Part shown: piece after piece, positions 47,951 through 60,409 of the stretch | Layout of the letters: every line of letters starts with the position of its first letter | How positions within the stretch are numbered: the stretch's first letter is position 1 | Assembly: GCF_001044425.1 (NCBI RefSeq) | Contig: NZ_LFML01000060.1 | Location: 1 to 64,000, forward strand | From: Streptomyces roseus | GTDB lineage: Bacteria > Actinomycetota > Actinomycetes > Streptomycetales > Streptomycetaceae | Length of the DNA stretch: 64,000 nt | Direction: 5' to 3' | Notes under the pieces: model-generated | The model's database searches: none | Seen by the model: only the letters and a program-made list of their open reading frames with translations | What the model was told of the DNA's origin: nothing | Program-made: the position numbers and the translations under genes

Positions 47951-49732
47951 ATGAGCAACGCAACCGACGCGGGCATCAGACCCGGCCGTCTTCTTCTGCT
48001 GCCCCTGCAGGCGGCCTGCGTCGCGGGCCTGGGCCTGCTGGTGACCGGCCCGCTGGCCGGCCTGGCACCGCTGTCCTCCGAGGACGGGGTGAACGGCGCA
48101 CTGGCCGCCCACCGCGCCGTGCCCGCCACGACCTTCTCGGACGCCATGTCCCTGCTGGGCAGCACCGGAAGCGTGATCGCGCTGACGATCCTGGCCTGCC
48201 TCGCACTGCTGTGCGTACCCCGCGTCCCCCGGTGGCGCGAGGCGCTGTTCCTGGCGGTCTCCGTCGCCGCGCAGTCCGCCGTGTTCGTACTCGTCACGCT
48301 CGTGGTGGACCGGCCCCGGCCCGATGTGCCCCACCTGGACCCGGCGCCGCCGACGTCCAGTTTCCCCTCCGGGCACGTCGGGGCCTCGATGGCCCTCTTC
48401 GGGGGGCTGGCCGTGCTCGCGGCGGGACGACTGCGCGGTGCCCGGCGCAACATCGTGGTGGGTCTGCTCCTGCTGCTCCCACTGGCCCAGGCCTGCTCCC
48501 GTATGTACCGGGGCATGCATCATCCCTCGGACGTGGTGGCGGGGCTGCTGAACGGGGCCTGCGCCCTGCTCGTCGTCGCGTACGCCCTGCTGCCGGGGAT
48601 CTGGGCCGCAGCGCGGCCGACGGCCGGTGACGCTCTGCCCGCGGCCCGGCCCGGTGGCGGCGGCAGGACCTCGACCGGGGTGCGGGGCCGGGTCGTGGTG
48701 GTCCGTCATCCGCACGCCTGCGGCTCTGAAACGGCGGCGAGCGTGCGCGCCGTGCTGCGCCGCCACGGGTACGCGGACCAGGTGTGGGCGCAGACCTCCG
48801 CCGATGAGCCGTGCGGGGCGCTCGCCGCGCGACTCGCCGGGGCGGACACATCTCTGGTGGTGGTCTGCGGCGGGGACGGCACGGTACGGGCCTGCGCCGA
48901 CGTACTGGCCGGCTCCGGGATCCCCCTGGCGATCGTGCCCTGCGGGACCGGCAACCTCCTCGCCCGCAACCTGGGGCTGCCGTCCGGTCCTGCGGCCGCC
49001 TTGGAGGAGGGCTTGTCCGGTCAGGCCGTCGGGCTCGACGTGGGCCGGCTCGACGGCGACGGGTTGACGCCGACGAGGTTCGTGGTCATGGCCGGTGCGG
49101 GTTTCGACGCGGCCATGGTGCGGGACGCATCGGAGCGGCTCAAGGCGCGCCTGGGCTGGGTCGCGTACGTGGTGGCGGCCCTGCGCCATCTGCGCGATCC
49201 CCGGATGCGGTTGTCGATCCGGCTGGACGGGGGTGCCCCGCTGGAGCGGCGGGCCCGCATGGTGGTCATCGGCAACGTCGGCTCGCTCCAGGGCGGGCTG
49301 CCGCTCCTCCCGGACGCGCGGCCCGACAGCGGCCGGCTGGAACTGGTGTTGCTGGACCCCCGAGGGCCCGGTGGATGGCTGGCGGCGGCGGGGCACCTGG
49401 CCTCCCGCGCGAAGAGCGGGTCCGCCCGGCCGGCTCCCGACGGCGGCTCGGGGCGGCCGGAGGCAGGCGGCGCGCTGGAGTACTTCAGTGCGGCCCGCAT
49501 CGAGCTCCGCTTCACCCGCGCCCAGCCTCGGGAGCTCGACGGTGAGGCGTTGCCGGCCGGTACGCGGGTGACCGCCGAGGTCGAGCCGGGGGCGCTGCGG
49601 GTGTGCCTGCCGGTGCCCGCGCGCGGCGGCACGCCGCGGGAACAGGTGCCGGAACGGGTGCCGGAAGGGGCGGAGCGGGCAGGGGTCACCGACGGGGCGG
49701 AGGGGGCGGCCGCCCTCACCGTCCGCGACTGA
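47951..49732 (+). CDS. PAP2 phosphatase-diacylglycerol kinase fusion
   Basis: A 593-aa fusion. Residues 10-225 form a six-helix PAP2 lipid phosphatase with all three motifs: KxxxxxxRP as VVDRPRPD, PSGH as SSFPSGHVGAS, and SRxxxxxHxxxD as SRMYRGMHHPSDV. Residues 240-560 form a diacylglycerol/lipid kinase: VVCGGDGTVRACADVLAGSG, PCGTGNLLARNLGLPSGP, then TRFVVMAGAGFDAAMVRDAS. The two halves have opposite chemistry (removing and adding phosphate on lipids). Followed 44 bases later by a BrkB-like gene. Probably controls phosphatidate or undecaprenyl-phosphate pools; this is inference. Confidence 0.88.
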   Translation: MSNATDAGIRPGRLLLLPLQAACVAGLGLLVTGPLAGLAPLSSEDGVNGALAAHRAVPATTFSDAMSLLGSTGSVIALTILACLALLCVPRVPRWREALFLAVSVAAQSAVFVLVTLVVDRPRPDVPHLDPAPPTSSFPSGHVGASMALFGGLAVLAAGRLRGARRNIVVGLLLLLPLAQACSRMYRGMHHPSDVVAGLLNGACALLVVAYALLPGIWAAARPTAGDALPAARPGGGGRTSTGVRGRVVVVRHPHACGSETAASVRAVLRRHGYADQVWAQTSADEPCGALAARLAGADTSLVVVCGGDGTVRACADVLAGSGIPLAIVPCGTGNLLARNLGLPSGPAAALEEGLSGQAVGLDVGRLDGDGLTPTRFVVMAGAGFDAAMVRDASERLKARLGWVAYVVAALRHLRDPRMRLSIRLDGGAPLERRARMVVIGNVGSLQGGLPLLPDARPDSGRLELVLLDPRGPGGWLAAAGHLASRAKSGSARPAPDGGSGRPEAGGALEYFSAARIELRFTRAQPRELDGEALPAGTRVTAEVEPGALRVCLPVPARGGTPREQVPERVPEGAERAGVTDGAEGAAALTVRD

Positions 49733-49776
49733 TCCCGTACGCTCGCGCGGACATCCGAGGAGAGAGGAGGAAGGTC

Positions 49777-50769
49777 ATGGGCACCGCCACACGGGTACCA
49801 CAGCGCCGTGAAGTAAAGGCAGTCGAAGCCGAGTTGCGCACGCAGGGCGAGGAGGGCGACGAGGACCTCTCCGGAGAGGAGGCATGGGCCGCGCTGCGCC
49901 GCCACGGCGGCTGGAACCTCGTACGGGACTCGTTCGTCCGGTTCCGCTACGCCGACGGGTTCAGCCACTCCCGGGCCCTGGCCCTCCAGACGGTCCTGTC
50001 GATCCTGCCGCTCGCCATCGCCCTCATCGGCCTGTCGGGAGTACTGCACACGGAGAACATCGGGCACATGGCCGAGCTGACGATCCGCCGGATCGTCAGC
50101 GGGCCCAGCCAGGACGTCGTGGACGACGCCCTGCGCGAGAGCCGCAGCCGGGCCGGGGACGGGGGCGAGGCGGCCCTCTGGTTCGGGCTGCTGTTCTCGA
50201 TCGTCAACGTCACCACGGGCATGTGCCAGGTGGAGCGCGGTGCGAACCGCATCTACGGCGTGGAGCGCGACCGCCCGTTCCTCCACAAGTACAGCCGCGG
50301 CCTGGTCATGGCGGTGCTGGCCGGGCTGCCCCTCGGGCTCGCCTTCTCGCTCACCGTCCTCGGCTCCGATCTGGGCATGGCCATGACGGAGACCTACCAC
50401 CTCGGCCCGGCCACGCAACGGGTGTGGGACCTCCTGCACTGGCCCGTCGGGATCCTGCTGGCGGTCGCCGCCGCCAGCGCGGTCTTCCGGCGCTCGCCGC
50501 GACGGACACAACCCGGGTACACCTGGCTGGCGTTCGGCGCCGGCGTCTACCTGGTGCTGTGGCTCGGCGCGACGTGGGGGCTGAGCCTGTACGTCGGGGC
50601 GAACGGTTCCTTCACCACGGTGTACGGGCCGCTGAGCGCGTTCATGTCGCTGCTGCTGTGGTCGTACCTGACCTCGCTCGCCCTCTTCCTGGGCCTGTCC
50701 TTCGCCGCTCAGCTCGAAGCCGTACGGGCCGGGGTGACCGGCCCGATCACGAAGGATCCCGGGGTATGA
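49777..50769 (+). CDS. YihY/BrkB family membrane protein
   Basis: A 330-aa protein with about six membrane helices, a hydrophilic N-terminal region (about 55 aa) and the YihY/BrkB pattern SFVRFRYADGFSHSRALALQ, TMLS-like QTVLSILPLAIALIGL and MSLLLWSYLTSLALFLGLSF. The family has been called virulence factor BrkB and wrongly ribonuclease BN; the function is probably transport or lipid related. AGGAGGAAGG precedes the ATG. Its stop overlaps the next start (ATGA). Confidence 0.85.
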   Translation: MGTATRVPQRREVKAVEAELRTQGEEGDEDLSGEEAWAALRRHGGWNLVRDSFVRFRYADGFSHSRALALQTVLSILPLAIALIGLSGVLHTENIGHMAELTIRRIVSGPSQDVVDDALRESRSRAGDGGEAALWFGLLFSIVNVTTGMCQVERGANRIYGVERDRPFLHKYSRGLVMAVLAGLPLGLAFSLTVLGSDLGMAMTETYHLGPATQRVWDLLHWPVGILLAVAAASAVFRRSPRRTQPGYTWLAFGAGVYLVLWLGATWGLSLYVGANGSFTTVYGPLSAFMSLLLWSYLTSLALFLGLSFAAQLEAVRAGVTGPITKDPGV

Positions 50770-51554
50770 GGCGCCACAACGGGCCCGATGCCCGGTTCGG
50801 GGCGCGGCTGGCGATCACGTCGGCCGCCACCGCCGTGGCGGCCGTACCGTTCTCGCTCGCGCTGGTCCTGGTGGAGTCGCAGTGGGCTCCGTTGCACCGG
50901 ATCGACCAGGGGGCGGCCGAGCGGCTGCACCACCATGTCCTCGGACACCCCTCCTGGCTGGGGGTGCTGGACTTCTTCACGCACATCGTCTGGGATCCGG
51001 TGACCATGCGTCTGCTGGTGGCCGCGGTGGTGGTGTGGCTGCTGCGGCGGCGGGCGCTGCGGCTGGCCGCCTGGGCGGCCTGCACGGCGATCACCGGAGG
51101 GCTCGTGGGCCTGCTGGCGAAGAACGCGGTCGAGCGGGCCCGGCCGCACCTGCCCGATCCCGTCGCCCACGCTCCCGGGTTCTCCTTCCCCTCCGGACAC
51201 GCGATGACGGCCACCACGTCCTGCGCCGTGCTGCTGCTGGTGCTGCTCCCCGTCATCCCGAAGGCCTGGCGGCCGCTGGCGTGGGCCATCGCCGTGGTTT
51301 CGGTGATCGGGGTCGGGTTCACCCGGGTCGCGCTCGGCGTGCACTGGGTGAGCGACGTGGTCGGCGGCTGGCTGCTCGGCATCGTCGTGGTCACCGCCAC
51401 GGCTTTCGCCTTCGAGGCGTGGCGCAGCGACATCGGCCGTCCGCGCACCACTGCGGCCGAGGGCCTGGAGCCCGAGATCGCGACGGCCGAACCCGAACCC
51501 CCGGCCGGGGCGGTCACTGAGCGCTCGCCGCAGGACGGACGACGATCTCGTTGA
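50766..51554 (+). CDS. PAP2 family lipid phosphatase
   Basis: A 262-aa membrane phosphatase. The motifs are KNAVERARPHLPD, FSFPSGHAMTATTSCAVLLL and RVALGVHWVSDVVGGWLLG. It ends with a hydrophilic Glu/Pro-rich tail. Start overlaps the stop of the BrkB-like gene. It likely dephosphorylates phosphatidate, lysophosphatidate or undecaprenyl pyrophosphate. Its 3' end overlaps the convergent SDR gene by 41 bases. Confidence 0.9.
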   Translation: MRRHNGPDARFGARLAITSAATAVAAVPFSLALVLVESQWAPLHRIDQGAAERLHHHVLGHPSWLGVLDFFTHIVWDPVTMRLLVAAVVVWLLRRRALRLAAWAACTAITGGLVGLLAKNAVERARPHLPDPVAHAPGFSFPSGHAMTATTSCAVLLLVLLPVIPKAWRPLAWAIAVVSVIGVGFTRVALGVHWVSDVVGGWLLGIVVVTATAFAFEAWRSDIGRPRTTAAEGLEPEIATAEPEPPAGAVTERSPQDGRRSR

Positions 51555-52248
51555 CGTCGACCTCCGGCGGCTGGGACACCGCGTACGCGATGGCCTCCGC
51601 GACGGAGGCGGCGGGCAGCGCCACGGCGCGGTAGGCCTTCATGGCCTCCCGCGCCACGGGATCGGAGATGTGGTCGGCGAGTTCGGACTCGGTCACCCCC
51701 GGGGAGACGAGCGTGACCCGTACGCGGCCGTCGGACTCCTGCCGCAGCCCTTCGGAAATCGCCCGCACCGCGAATTTGGTGGCGCAGTACACGGCCGCGG
51801 TGGGCGAGACCTCGTAGGCGCCGACGGAGGCGATGTTCACGATCTGCCCGGCCCCCTGGGCGCGCATCACGGGCAGGGCGGCGGCGATCCCGTGCAGCAC
51901 TCCCCGTACGTTCACGTCGATCATCAGGTCCCACTCGTCGACCGCGAGCGCGTCCAGCGGCGAGAGCGGCATCACTCCGGCGTTGTTGACCATCACGTCC
52001 AGCCGCCCGTACCGCTCGGACGCCGCGGCCACGAAGGCCCGTACGTCGGCGGCGTCCGTGACGTCGAGCCGGCGGAACGCCGCCGTCCCGCCAGCCGCGT
52101 TGATCTCCCGTGCCAGTGCTTCCAGTCGCTCCGTGCGCCGTGCCCCGAGGAGCAGCGGATGCCCGTCGGCGGCGAGCCGCCTGGCGGCGGCCTCCCCGAT
52201 CCCGCTGCTCGCTCCGGTGATCGCCACGACTCTGGGTTCGTTCCTCAT
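51514..52248 (-). CDS. SDR family oxidoreductase
   Basis: A 244-aa classical short-chain dehydrogenase. The cofactor motif is ITGASSGIGEAAARRL, the NNAG motif is VMVNNAGVMPLSPLDAL, and the catalytic Ser-Tyr-Lys are in NIASVGAYEV and VYCATKFAV. ARRTE after strand 2 suggests NADP preference. It is divergent from the XRE regulator across a repeat-rich promoter region and convergent with PAP2. Substrate unknown. Confidence 0.9.
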   Translation of the reverse strand: MRNEPRVVAITGASSGIGEAAARRLAADGHPLLLGARRTERLEALAREINAAGGTAAFRRLDVTDAADVRAFVAAASERYGRLDVMVNNAGVMPLSPLDALAVDEWDLMIDVNVRGVLHGIAAALPVMRAQGAGQIVNIASVGAYEVSPTAAVYCATKFAVRAISEGLRQESDGRVRVTLVSPGVTESELADHISDPVAREAMKAYRAVALPAASVAEAIAYAVSQPPEVDVNEIVVRPAASAQ

Positions 52249-52330
52249 GCCTGCTCGACTCCTCGACGACGGTCGCAGGTCCGTCCTGCCCGACCGAGTC
52301 TTCGCGAGCCGAGGGCGGGCGACCAGGACG

Positions 52331-52405
52331 CGGGTTGCCCGGGTGCGGGTTGCCCGGGTGCGGGCTGCCCGGGTGCGGGCTGCCCGGGTGCGGGCTGCCT
52401 GGGTG
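52331..52405. repeat. Five-copy 15-bp tandem repeat
   Basis: CGGGTTGCCCGGGTG occurs twice exactly, then CGGGCTGCCCGGGTG twice, then CGGGCTGCCTGGGTG. It lies in the divergent promoter region between the SDR and XRE genes. Each unit contains CCCGGG. Confidence 0.9.
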
Positions 52406-52420
52406 CGGCACACCCAGGCA
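52396..52420. promoter_or_regulatory. Inverted repeat in SDR/XRE promoter
   Basis: TGCCTGGGTG (52396-52405) and CACCCAGGCA (52411-52420) are exact reverse complements separated by five bases, 31 bases before the XRE start. The left arm is the last unit of the 15-bp repeat, so a former repeat unit may have become an operator. Confidence 0.55.
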
Positions 52421-52450
52421 GGGCACATCGCCACGGTCTAGCCTGTGGCC

Positions 52451-53287
52451 ATGACCACGACCTCGGCGGACCGTGCCCTCGGCGAGTTCCTCCACGCGCG
52501 CAGGGCGGCGCTGCGGCCGCAGGACATCGGGTTGGCGAGCTGCGGCGTGCGCAGGGTGGCCGGGCTGCGCCGCGAGGAGGTCGCCGTCCTGGCCGACGTC
52601 AACGTGGACTACTACGCCCGCCTGGAGCAGGGCCGCGAGCGCAACCCCTCCCCGCAGGTCCTCGACGCGCTCGCGCACGCCCTGCGGCTGCGCCCCGACG
52701 CCCACGCCCACCTGCACCGCCTGGCCGGTTCAGCGCCGGCCGACCGCCCGACGACCGACCGGGTCGACCCGGCGCTGCTGCGGCTCCTCGACGGTTTCTC
52801 CGGCTGCCCGGCGTTCGTCGTCAACGCCGCCCTGGACATCCTGGCGGCCAACCCCCTTGCTCAGGCCCTGCATTCGCCGTTCACGCCGACGGACAACCTG
52901 GCCCGCATGGTCTTCCTCGACGAGGCCGGCCGGGACTTCTACATGGACTGGGCCTCGGCGTCCCGGGGCACGGCGGGCCACCTCCGCGAGGCCACCGGCA
53001 TCGCCCCGGACCATCCCCGCCTGCGCGATCTCGTCCGTACCCTCACGGCCGGGAGCCCGGAGTTCGCCCACCTGTGGACCACGCACGAGGTCCTGGCCAA
53101 GACAGGGGACGTGAAGCACCTCCACCACCCGGCGGCCGGCCCGTTGACCCTGACCTACCAGTCCTTCGACGTACGCGCCGCCCCGGGCCAGCAGCTCATC
53201 GTCTACCAGCCGGCCCCCGGCACCCCGACCGCCCGAGCCCTGTCCCGGCTGGCGGCCGCCGCCGGCGGCCACGGAGACCGGGGGTGA
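52451..53287 (+). CDS. XRE family regulator with MmyB-like ligand domain
   Basis: A 278-aa regulator. An HTH of the XRE type occupies residues 15-75 (GVRRVAGLRREEVAVLADVN, YYARLEQGRERNPSPQVLDA). It is followed by a MmyB-like PAS-fold domain (FSGCPAFVVNAALDILAANP, then ARMVFLDEAGRDFYMDWASA) that binds fatty-acid-like ligands in known members. ATG start; a GTG two codons upstream is also possible. Divergent to an SDR enzyme, a common and likely regulatory pairing. Confidence 0.9.
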   Translation: MTTTSADRALGEFLHARRAALRPQDIGLASCGVRRVAGLRREEVAVLADVNVDYYARLEQGRERNPSPQVLDALAHALRLRPDAHAHLHRLAGSAPADRPTTDRVDPALLRLLDGFSGCPAFVVNAALDILAANPLAQALHSPFTPTDNLARMVFLDEAGRDFYMDWASASRGTAGHLREATGIAPDHPRLRDLVRTLTAGSPEFAHLWTTHEVLAKTGDVKHLHHPAAGPLTLTYQSFDVRAAPGQQLIVYQPAPGTPTARALSRLAAAAGGHGDRG

Positions 53288-53807
53288 TCCGCCGGTCGCG
53301 CCGGTCGGCTACGCCGCGTGCGTGCCGTCGGCCGGGGACGGCACCTCCAGGACGAAGAAGAGGAAGCACGGGCCGGCCGAAAGGGCACTGAAGTCGTCGG
53401 CCGGCGTACTCGTCGGCCTCCTCGGCGGCGGCCGCGCGGCGTCCGAGGCCTCGGCGTCTTCGCGCGGCGGCTTGACCGATGGAGCCGCGGCGACGTAGTT
53501 TCTGCCCCACTGACTCGTGAGCTGGCGGAAGGGGGCGAAACCGGATGTCGACCGTCTCCGAACTGCTTCGCCCCGCCCACCAGGTCGCCTGGGCTCCGGG
53601 TCGTGTCGCACACGGCTGCTAGCAGCCCTTCTTCCCGGCGTGCCCGTTCGCGGCCCCGGTTCTTCGCAATTTCTGTCACCGCCTCGGCACCCGATCGCGT
53701 GCCGAGGCGCGCACTCCGGGTTCTGGAGATGCGCCACCGAATCAGAAGGCTCCTGACATGGCGACTAGGACGACCGGTTCCACCGCGCACCGAAACGAGG
53801 ACGTGCC
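53288..53807. other. Gap upstream of xdhA with a possible 25-codon ORF
   Basis: About 520 bases with no supported gene. Just after a GGAAGGGGGCG box, ATG (about 53545) starts MSTVSELLRPAHQVAWAPGR followed by VAHGC and TAG; it could be a leader peptide. Nothing else is distinguishable from noise. Confidence 0.3.
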
Positions 53808-57698
<3,891 letters not shown>

Positions 57699-57706
<8 letters not shown>

Positions 57707-58517
57707 CATGAGCTGGGTGGCCGCGGTCGCGCGGTTGCGGGCCCGCCGGGAGCCCGGCGCGCTCGTGACCGTCGCGACCGTGCGCGGCCACGCGCCCCGC
57801 AGGGCCGGCGCCAAACTCGTCGTGGGACGGTCCGCGACCTGGGGTTCGATCGGCGGCGGCAACATCGAGGCCGTGGCCATCGACCGGGCCCGGGAGGTGA
57901 TCGCGGAGCCCGACCCACGACCGGAGATGATGGATTTCGCCCTCAACGACAAGGTCACCGGCCCGCACGGCGTGCAGTGCTGCGGCGGAACCGTCAGCGT
58001 GCTGCTCGAACCGCTTCCGGTGGTCCCGGCGGTGGCGATCTTCGGCGTCGGGCACGTCGGCTGGGCACTGGCACGCATCCTGGCCCGCCACGATCTCGAT
58101 CTGCACCTGGTCGACAGCCGCCCCGAGCAGCTCGCGGACGAACGGCTCGCGGTACTCGCCGACGCGGTGGCGCAGGTCCACGTGCACCACACACCCCTGC
58201 TGCCGGAGGACGTGCTCGCGAAGCTGGCTCCCGGGACGCACGTCCTGATCATGACCCACGACCACGCCGAGGACGCCGCGCTGTGCGACGCCGCCTTGCG
58301 CACCGCCGGACTCGGCTCGATCGGATTGATCGGCTCGGCCGCCAAGGCGGCGCGGTTCCGGCATCGCCTGACCACCGAGGGCGGCCATGAGCCCGCCGCC
58401 ATCGACCGGATCAAGACCCCGATCGGGATGACGGAGATCACCGGCAAGGAACCCGCCGCCATCGCCGTCAGCGTCGCGGCGGACCTGCTCCTGACCTTCG
58501 AACGTGACAGGCGCTGA
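57699..58517 (+). CDS. xdhC: Xanthine dehydrogenase accessory protein XdhC
   Basis: A 272-aa protein with the XdhC/CoxI N-terminal motif GALVTVATVRGHAPRRAGAK, GSIGGGNIEAVAIDRAREVI, the QCCGGTVSVLLEPLP motif, and a Rossmann-like C-terminal half (VAIFGVGHVGWALARILARH). XdhC binds the molybdenum cofactor, promotes its sulfuration and inserts it into XdhB. It starts inside the end of xdhB. Confidence 0.93.
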
Positions 58518-58612
58518 CCGCCGCCCGCCGCCCGCCGCGAAACCCTCGCGTGTTACCCGGCGGTAGGCCATGATGGCGGCGACCATCCACGAGGCCGGGG
58601 GCTGAGACAGCG

Positions 58613-60064
58613 GTGACGAGTTTCGACGAACAGGGCATGTCCGGCGGAGGGGCCGGAGCCGGCGGAGGGGGCGTCGTCCACGCCTTCACGGACGACGCCC
58701 TGGGAGAGCACGACGGCGTCGGCCTCGCCGCGGCGATCCGGCGGGGCGAGGTTTCCGCCGCCGAGGCCGCCCGGGCCGCCGTGGAGCGGGTGCGGGCGGT
58801 CGAGGCGCGGCTGGGCGCGGTCCAGACGTACGTCGATGCCCCGGCGCCCGCTGCCGCGTCGGACGGTGTCTTCGCCGGGGTGCCGACCTTCGTCAAGGAC
58901 AACACCGACTACCTCGGCCTGCCCACCGGGCACGGCAGCGCGGCCTTCCGCCCGGGCGCGGCGCGGCGGCACGCGCCGTTCACCCGACAGTTCCTGAGCA
59001 GCGGGGTCACGGTGCTGGGGAAGACCCGGCTGCCCGAGTTCGGGTTCAGTCCGACCACCGAGTACGAGGGCGCCGAACCGGTCCGCAACCCCTGGCACAC
59101 CGGCTACTCGGCGGGCGGTTCGTCGGGCGGCAGCGCGGCCCTGGTGGCGGCGGGAGCGGTGCCGATCGCACACGCCAACGACGGCGGCGGCTCGATCCGG
59201 ATTCCGGCCGCCTGCTGCGGTCTGGTCGGCCTCAAACCGACCCGGGGCCGGGTCGTCGCGAACGCCCAGAGCCGTCAGCTGCCCCTCGACCTGGTCTGCG
59301 ACGCGATCGTGAGCCGTTCCGTGCGGGACGCCGCCGCTTTCCTCGCCGCCGCCGAGCGGTACCGGCCCGGCCCCGGGCTGCCGCCCGTGGGCCTGGTCGA
59401 AGGCCCTTCGGGGCAACGGCTGCGCATCGGCTTCCTGCAGGACTCGCCGAACGGAGTCCGCTCCGATCCCGCGACGCGGGCGGCGATCGCGCAGACGGTG
59501 ACCACGCTGGAGGGGCTCGGCCACAGCGTGGAGCCCGTGGATTTGGCCATCGATCCGAGTTTCACGGACGACTTCCTCGCGTACTGGGGGATGCTGTCCT
59601 TCCTCATCGGCGTCACGGGCCGCACCCTCGGCGCGGACTTCGACCGGCGCCGCATGGACGGCCTCAGCCGGGGACTGCGCGAGGAGTACCTGCGGAACTG
59701 GCGGCGCACCCCCGCGGTCGTGCGGAGGCTGAAGCGGACGAGGGAGGCGTACGCGGCCTCGTTCCGGGGGCTGGACCTCGTGCTGTCGCCGGTGCTCGCC
59801 CACACCACGCCGCCCGTCGGCCACCTCAGCCCGACCGTTCCCTACCCGACCCTGATCGAACGGATCCTCGCGTACGTGGCGTTCACACCGGTCGACAACG
59901 TGGTCGGCACGCCCTCGATCTCGGTGCCGTCGGCGAGCGCCACGGAGGGCGGGCTGCCCATCGGCATCATGTTCTCCGGCCGCCCCGGCGCGGAAGGGAA
60001 ACTGCTGGAGGTCGCGTTCCAGCTGGAGGCCGACCGCCCGTTCCGGCGCATCCAGGACCTCTGA
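58613..60064 (+). CDS. Amidase-signature enzyme
   Basis: A 483-aa amidase-signature enzyme with Lys95 ([11 protein letters not shown]), cis-Ser170 ([11 protein letters not shown]) and nucleophile Ser194 ([11 protein letters not shown]). A Gly-rich N-terminal tail (residues 8-21) precedes it. It follows xdhC by 95 bases, so it may be part of the purine catabolism unit (for example ureide or amide breakdown), but amidase substrates cannot be read from sequence. GTG start. No AtzG-like partner here, unlike the amidase at 37295. Confidence 0.88.
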   Translation: MTSFDEQGMSGGGAGAGGGGVVHAFTDDALGEHDGVGLAAAIRRGEVSAAEAARAAVERVRAVEARLGAVQTYVDAPAPAAASDGVFAGVPTFVKDNTDYLGLPTGHGSAAFRPGAARRHAPFTRQFLSSGVTVLGKTRLPEFGFSPTTEYEGAEPVRNPWHTGYSAGGSSGGSAALVAAGAVPIAHANDGGGSIRIPAACCGLVGLKPTRGRVVANAQSRQLPLDLVCDAIVSRSVRDAAAFLAAAERYRPGPGLPPVGLVEGPSGQRLRIGFLQDSPNGVRSDPATRAAIAQTVTTLEGLGHSVEPVDLAIDPSFTDDFLAYWGMLSFLIGVTGRTLGADFDRRRMDGLSRGLREEYLRNWRRTPAVVRRLKRTREAYAASFRGLDLVLSPVLAHTTPPVGHLSPTVPYPTLIERILAYVAFTPVDNVVGTPSISVPSASATEGGLPIGIMFSGRPGAEGKLLEVAFQLEADRPFRRIQDL

Positions 60065-60142
60065 CACCGCTGCGGACCACCGCGAACCGCAGCGGAGGTC
60101 GCGTACGTCGCGTACGCGCCGGAGCCGTCGGCCGGTCTTGGG

Positions 60143-60216
60143 GCCCCGACCAGCCGGGGGGGGAAGGCTGGCCGGGGCGGCCCTGCCCCAGCCGGGGGGG
60201 GGTGGCTGGGCAGGGC
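60143..60216. terminator. Tandem hairpins with poly-G loops
   Basis: Two consecutive hairpins: the first pairs CCCCGaCCAGCC with GGCTGGcCGGGG (60144-60178), the second GCCCTGCCC-AGCC with GGCTGGGCAGGGC (60180-60216). Each loop contains a run of eight G. They lie between convergent genes and probably stop transcription from both sides. The remaining bases to 60409 hold nothing recognisable. Confidence 0.6.
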
Positions 60217-60409
60217 GTACGGGAGGCGGGATGCACGGACGACGGATCTCCTCCGCCGTCGGCACGTCCACCGCACCCCTGTCACGGTACTCCCCGCAGG
60301 TGCCATTACCCCGCCGCCGCACGCCCGGATGTGGACAAGACCGCCGCGACCGCCCGTGAGCCACCCGAACGCGCGCAACCCCGCAGGGTGGGGAAGGCCG
60401 CCATCGGTG

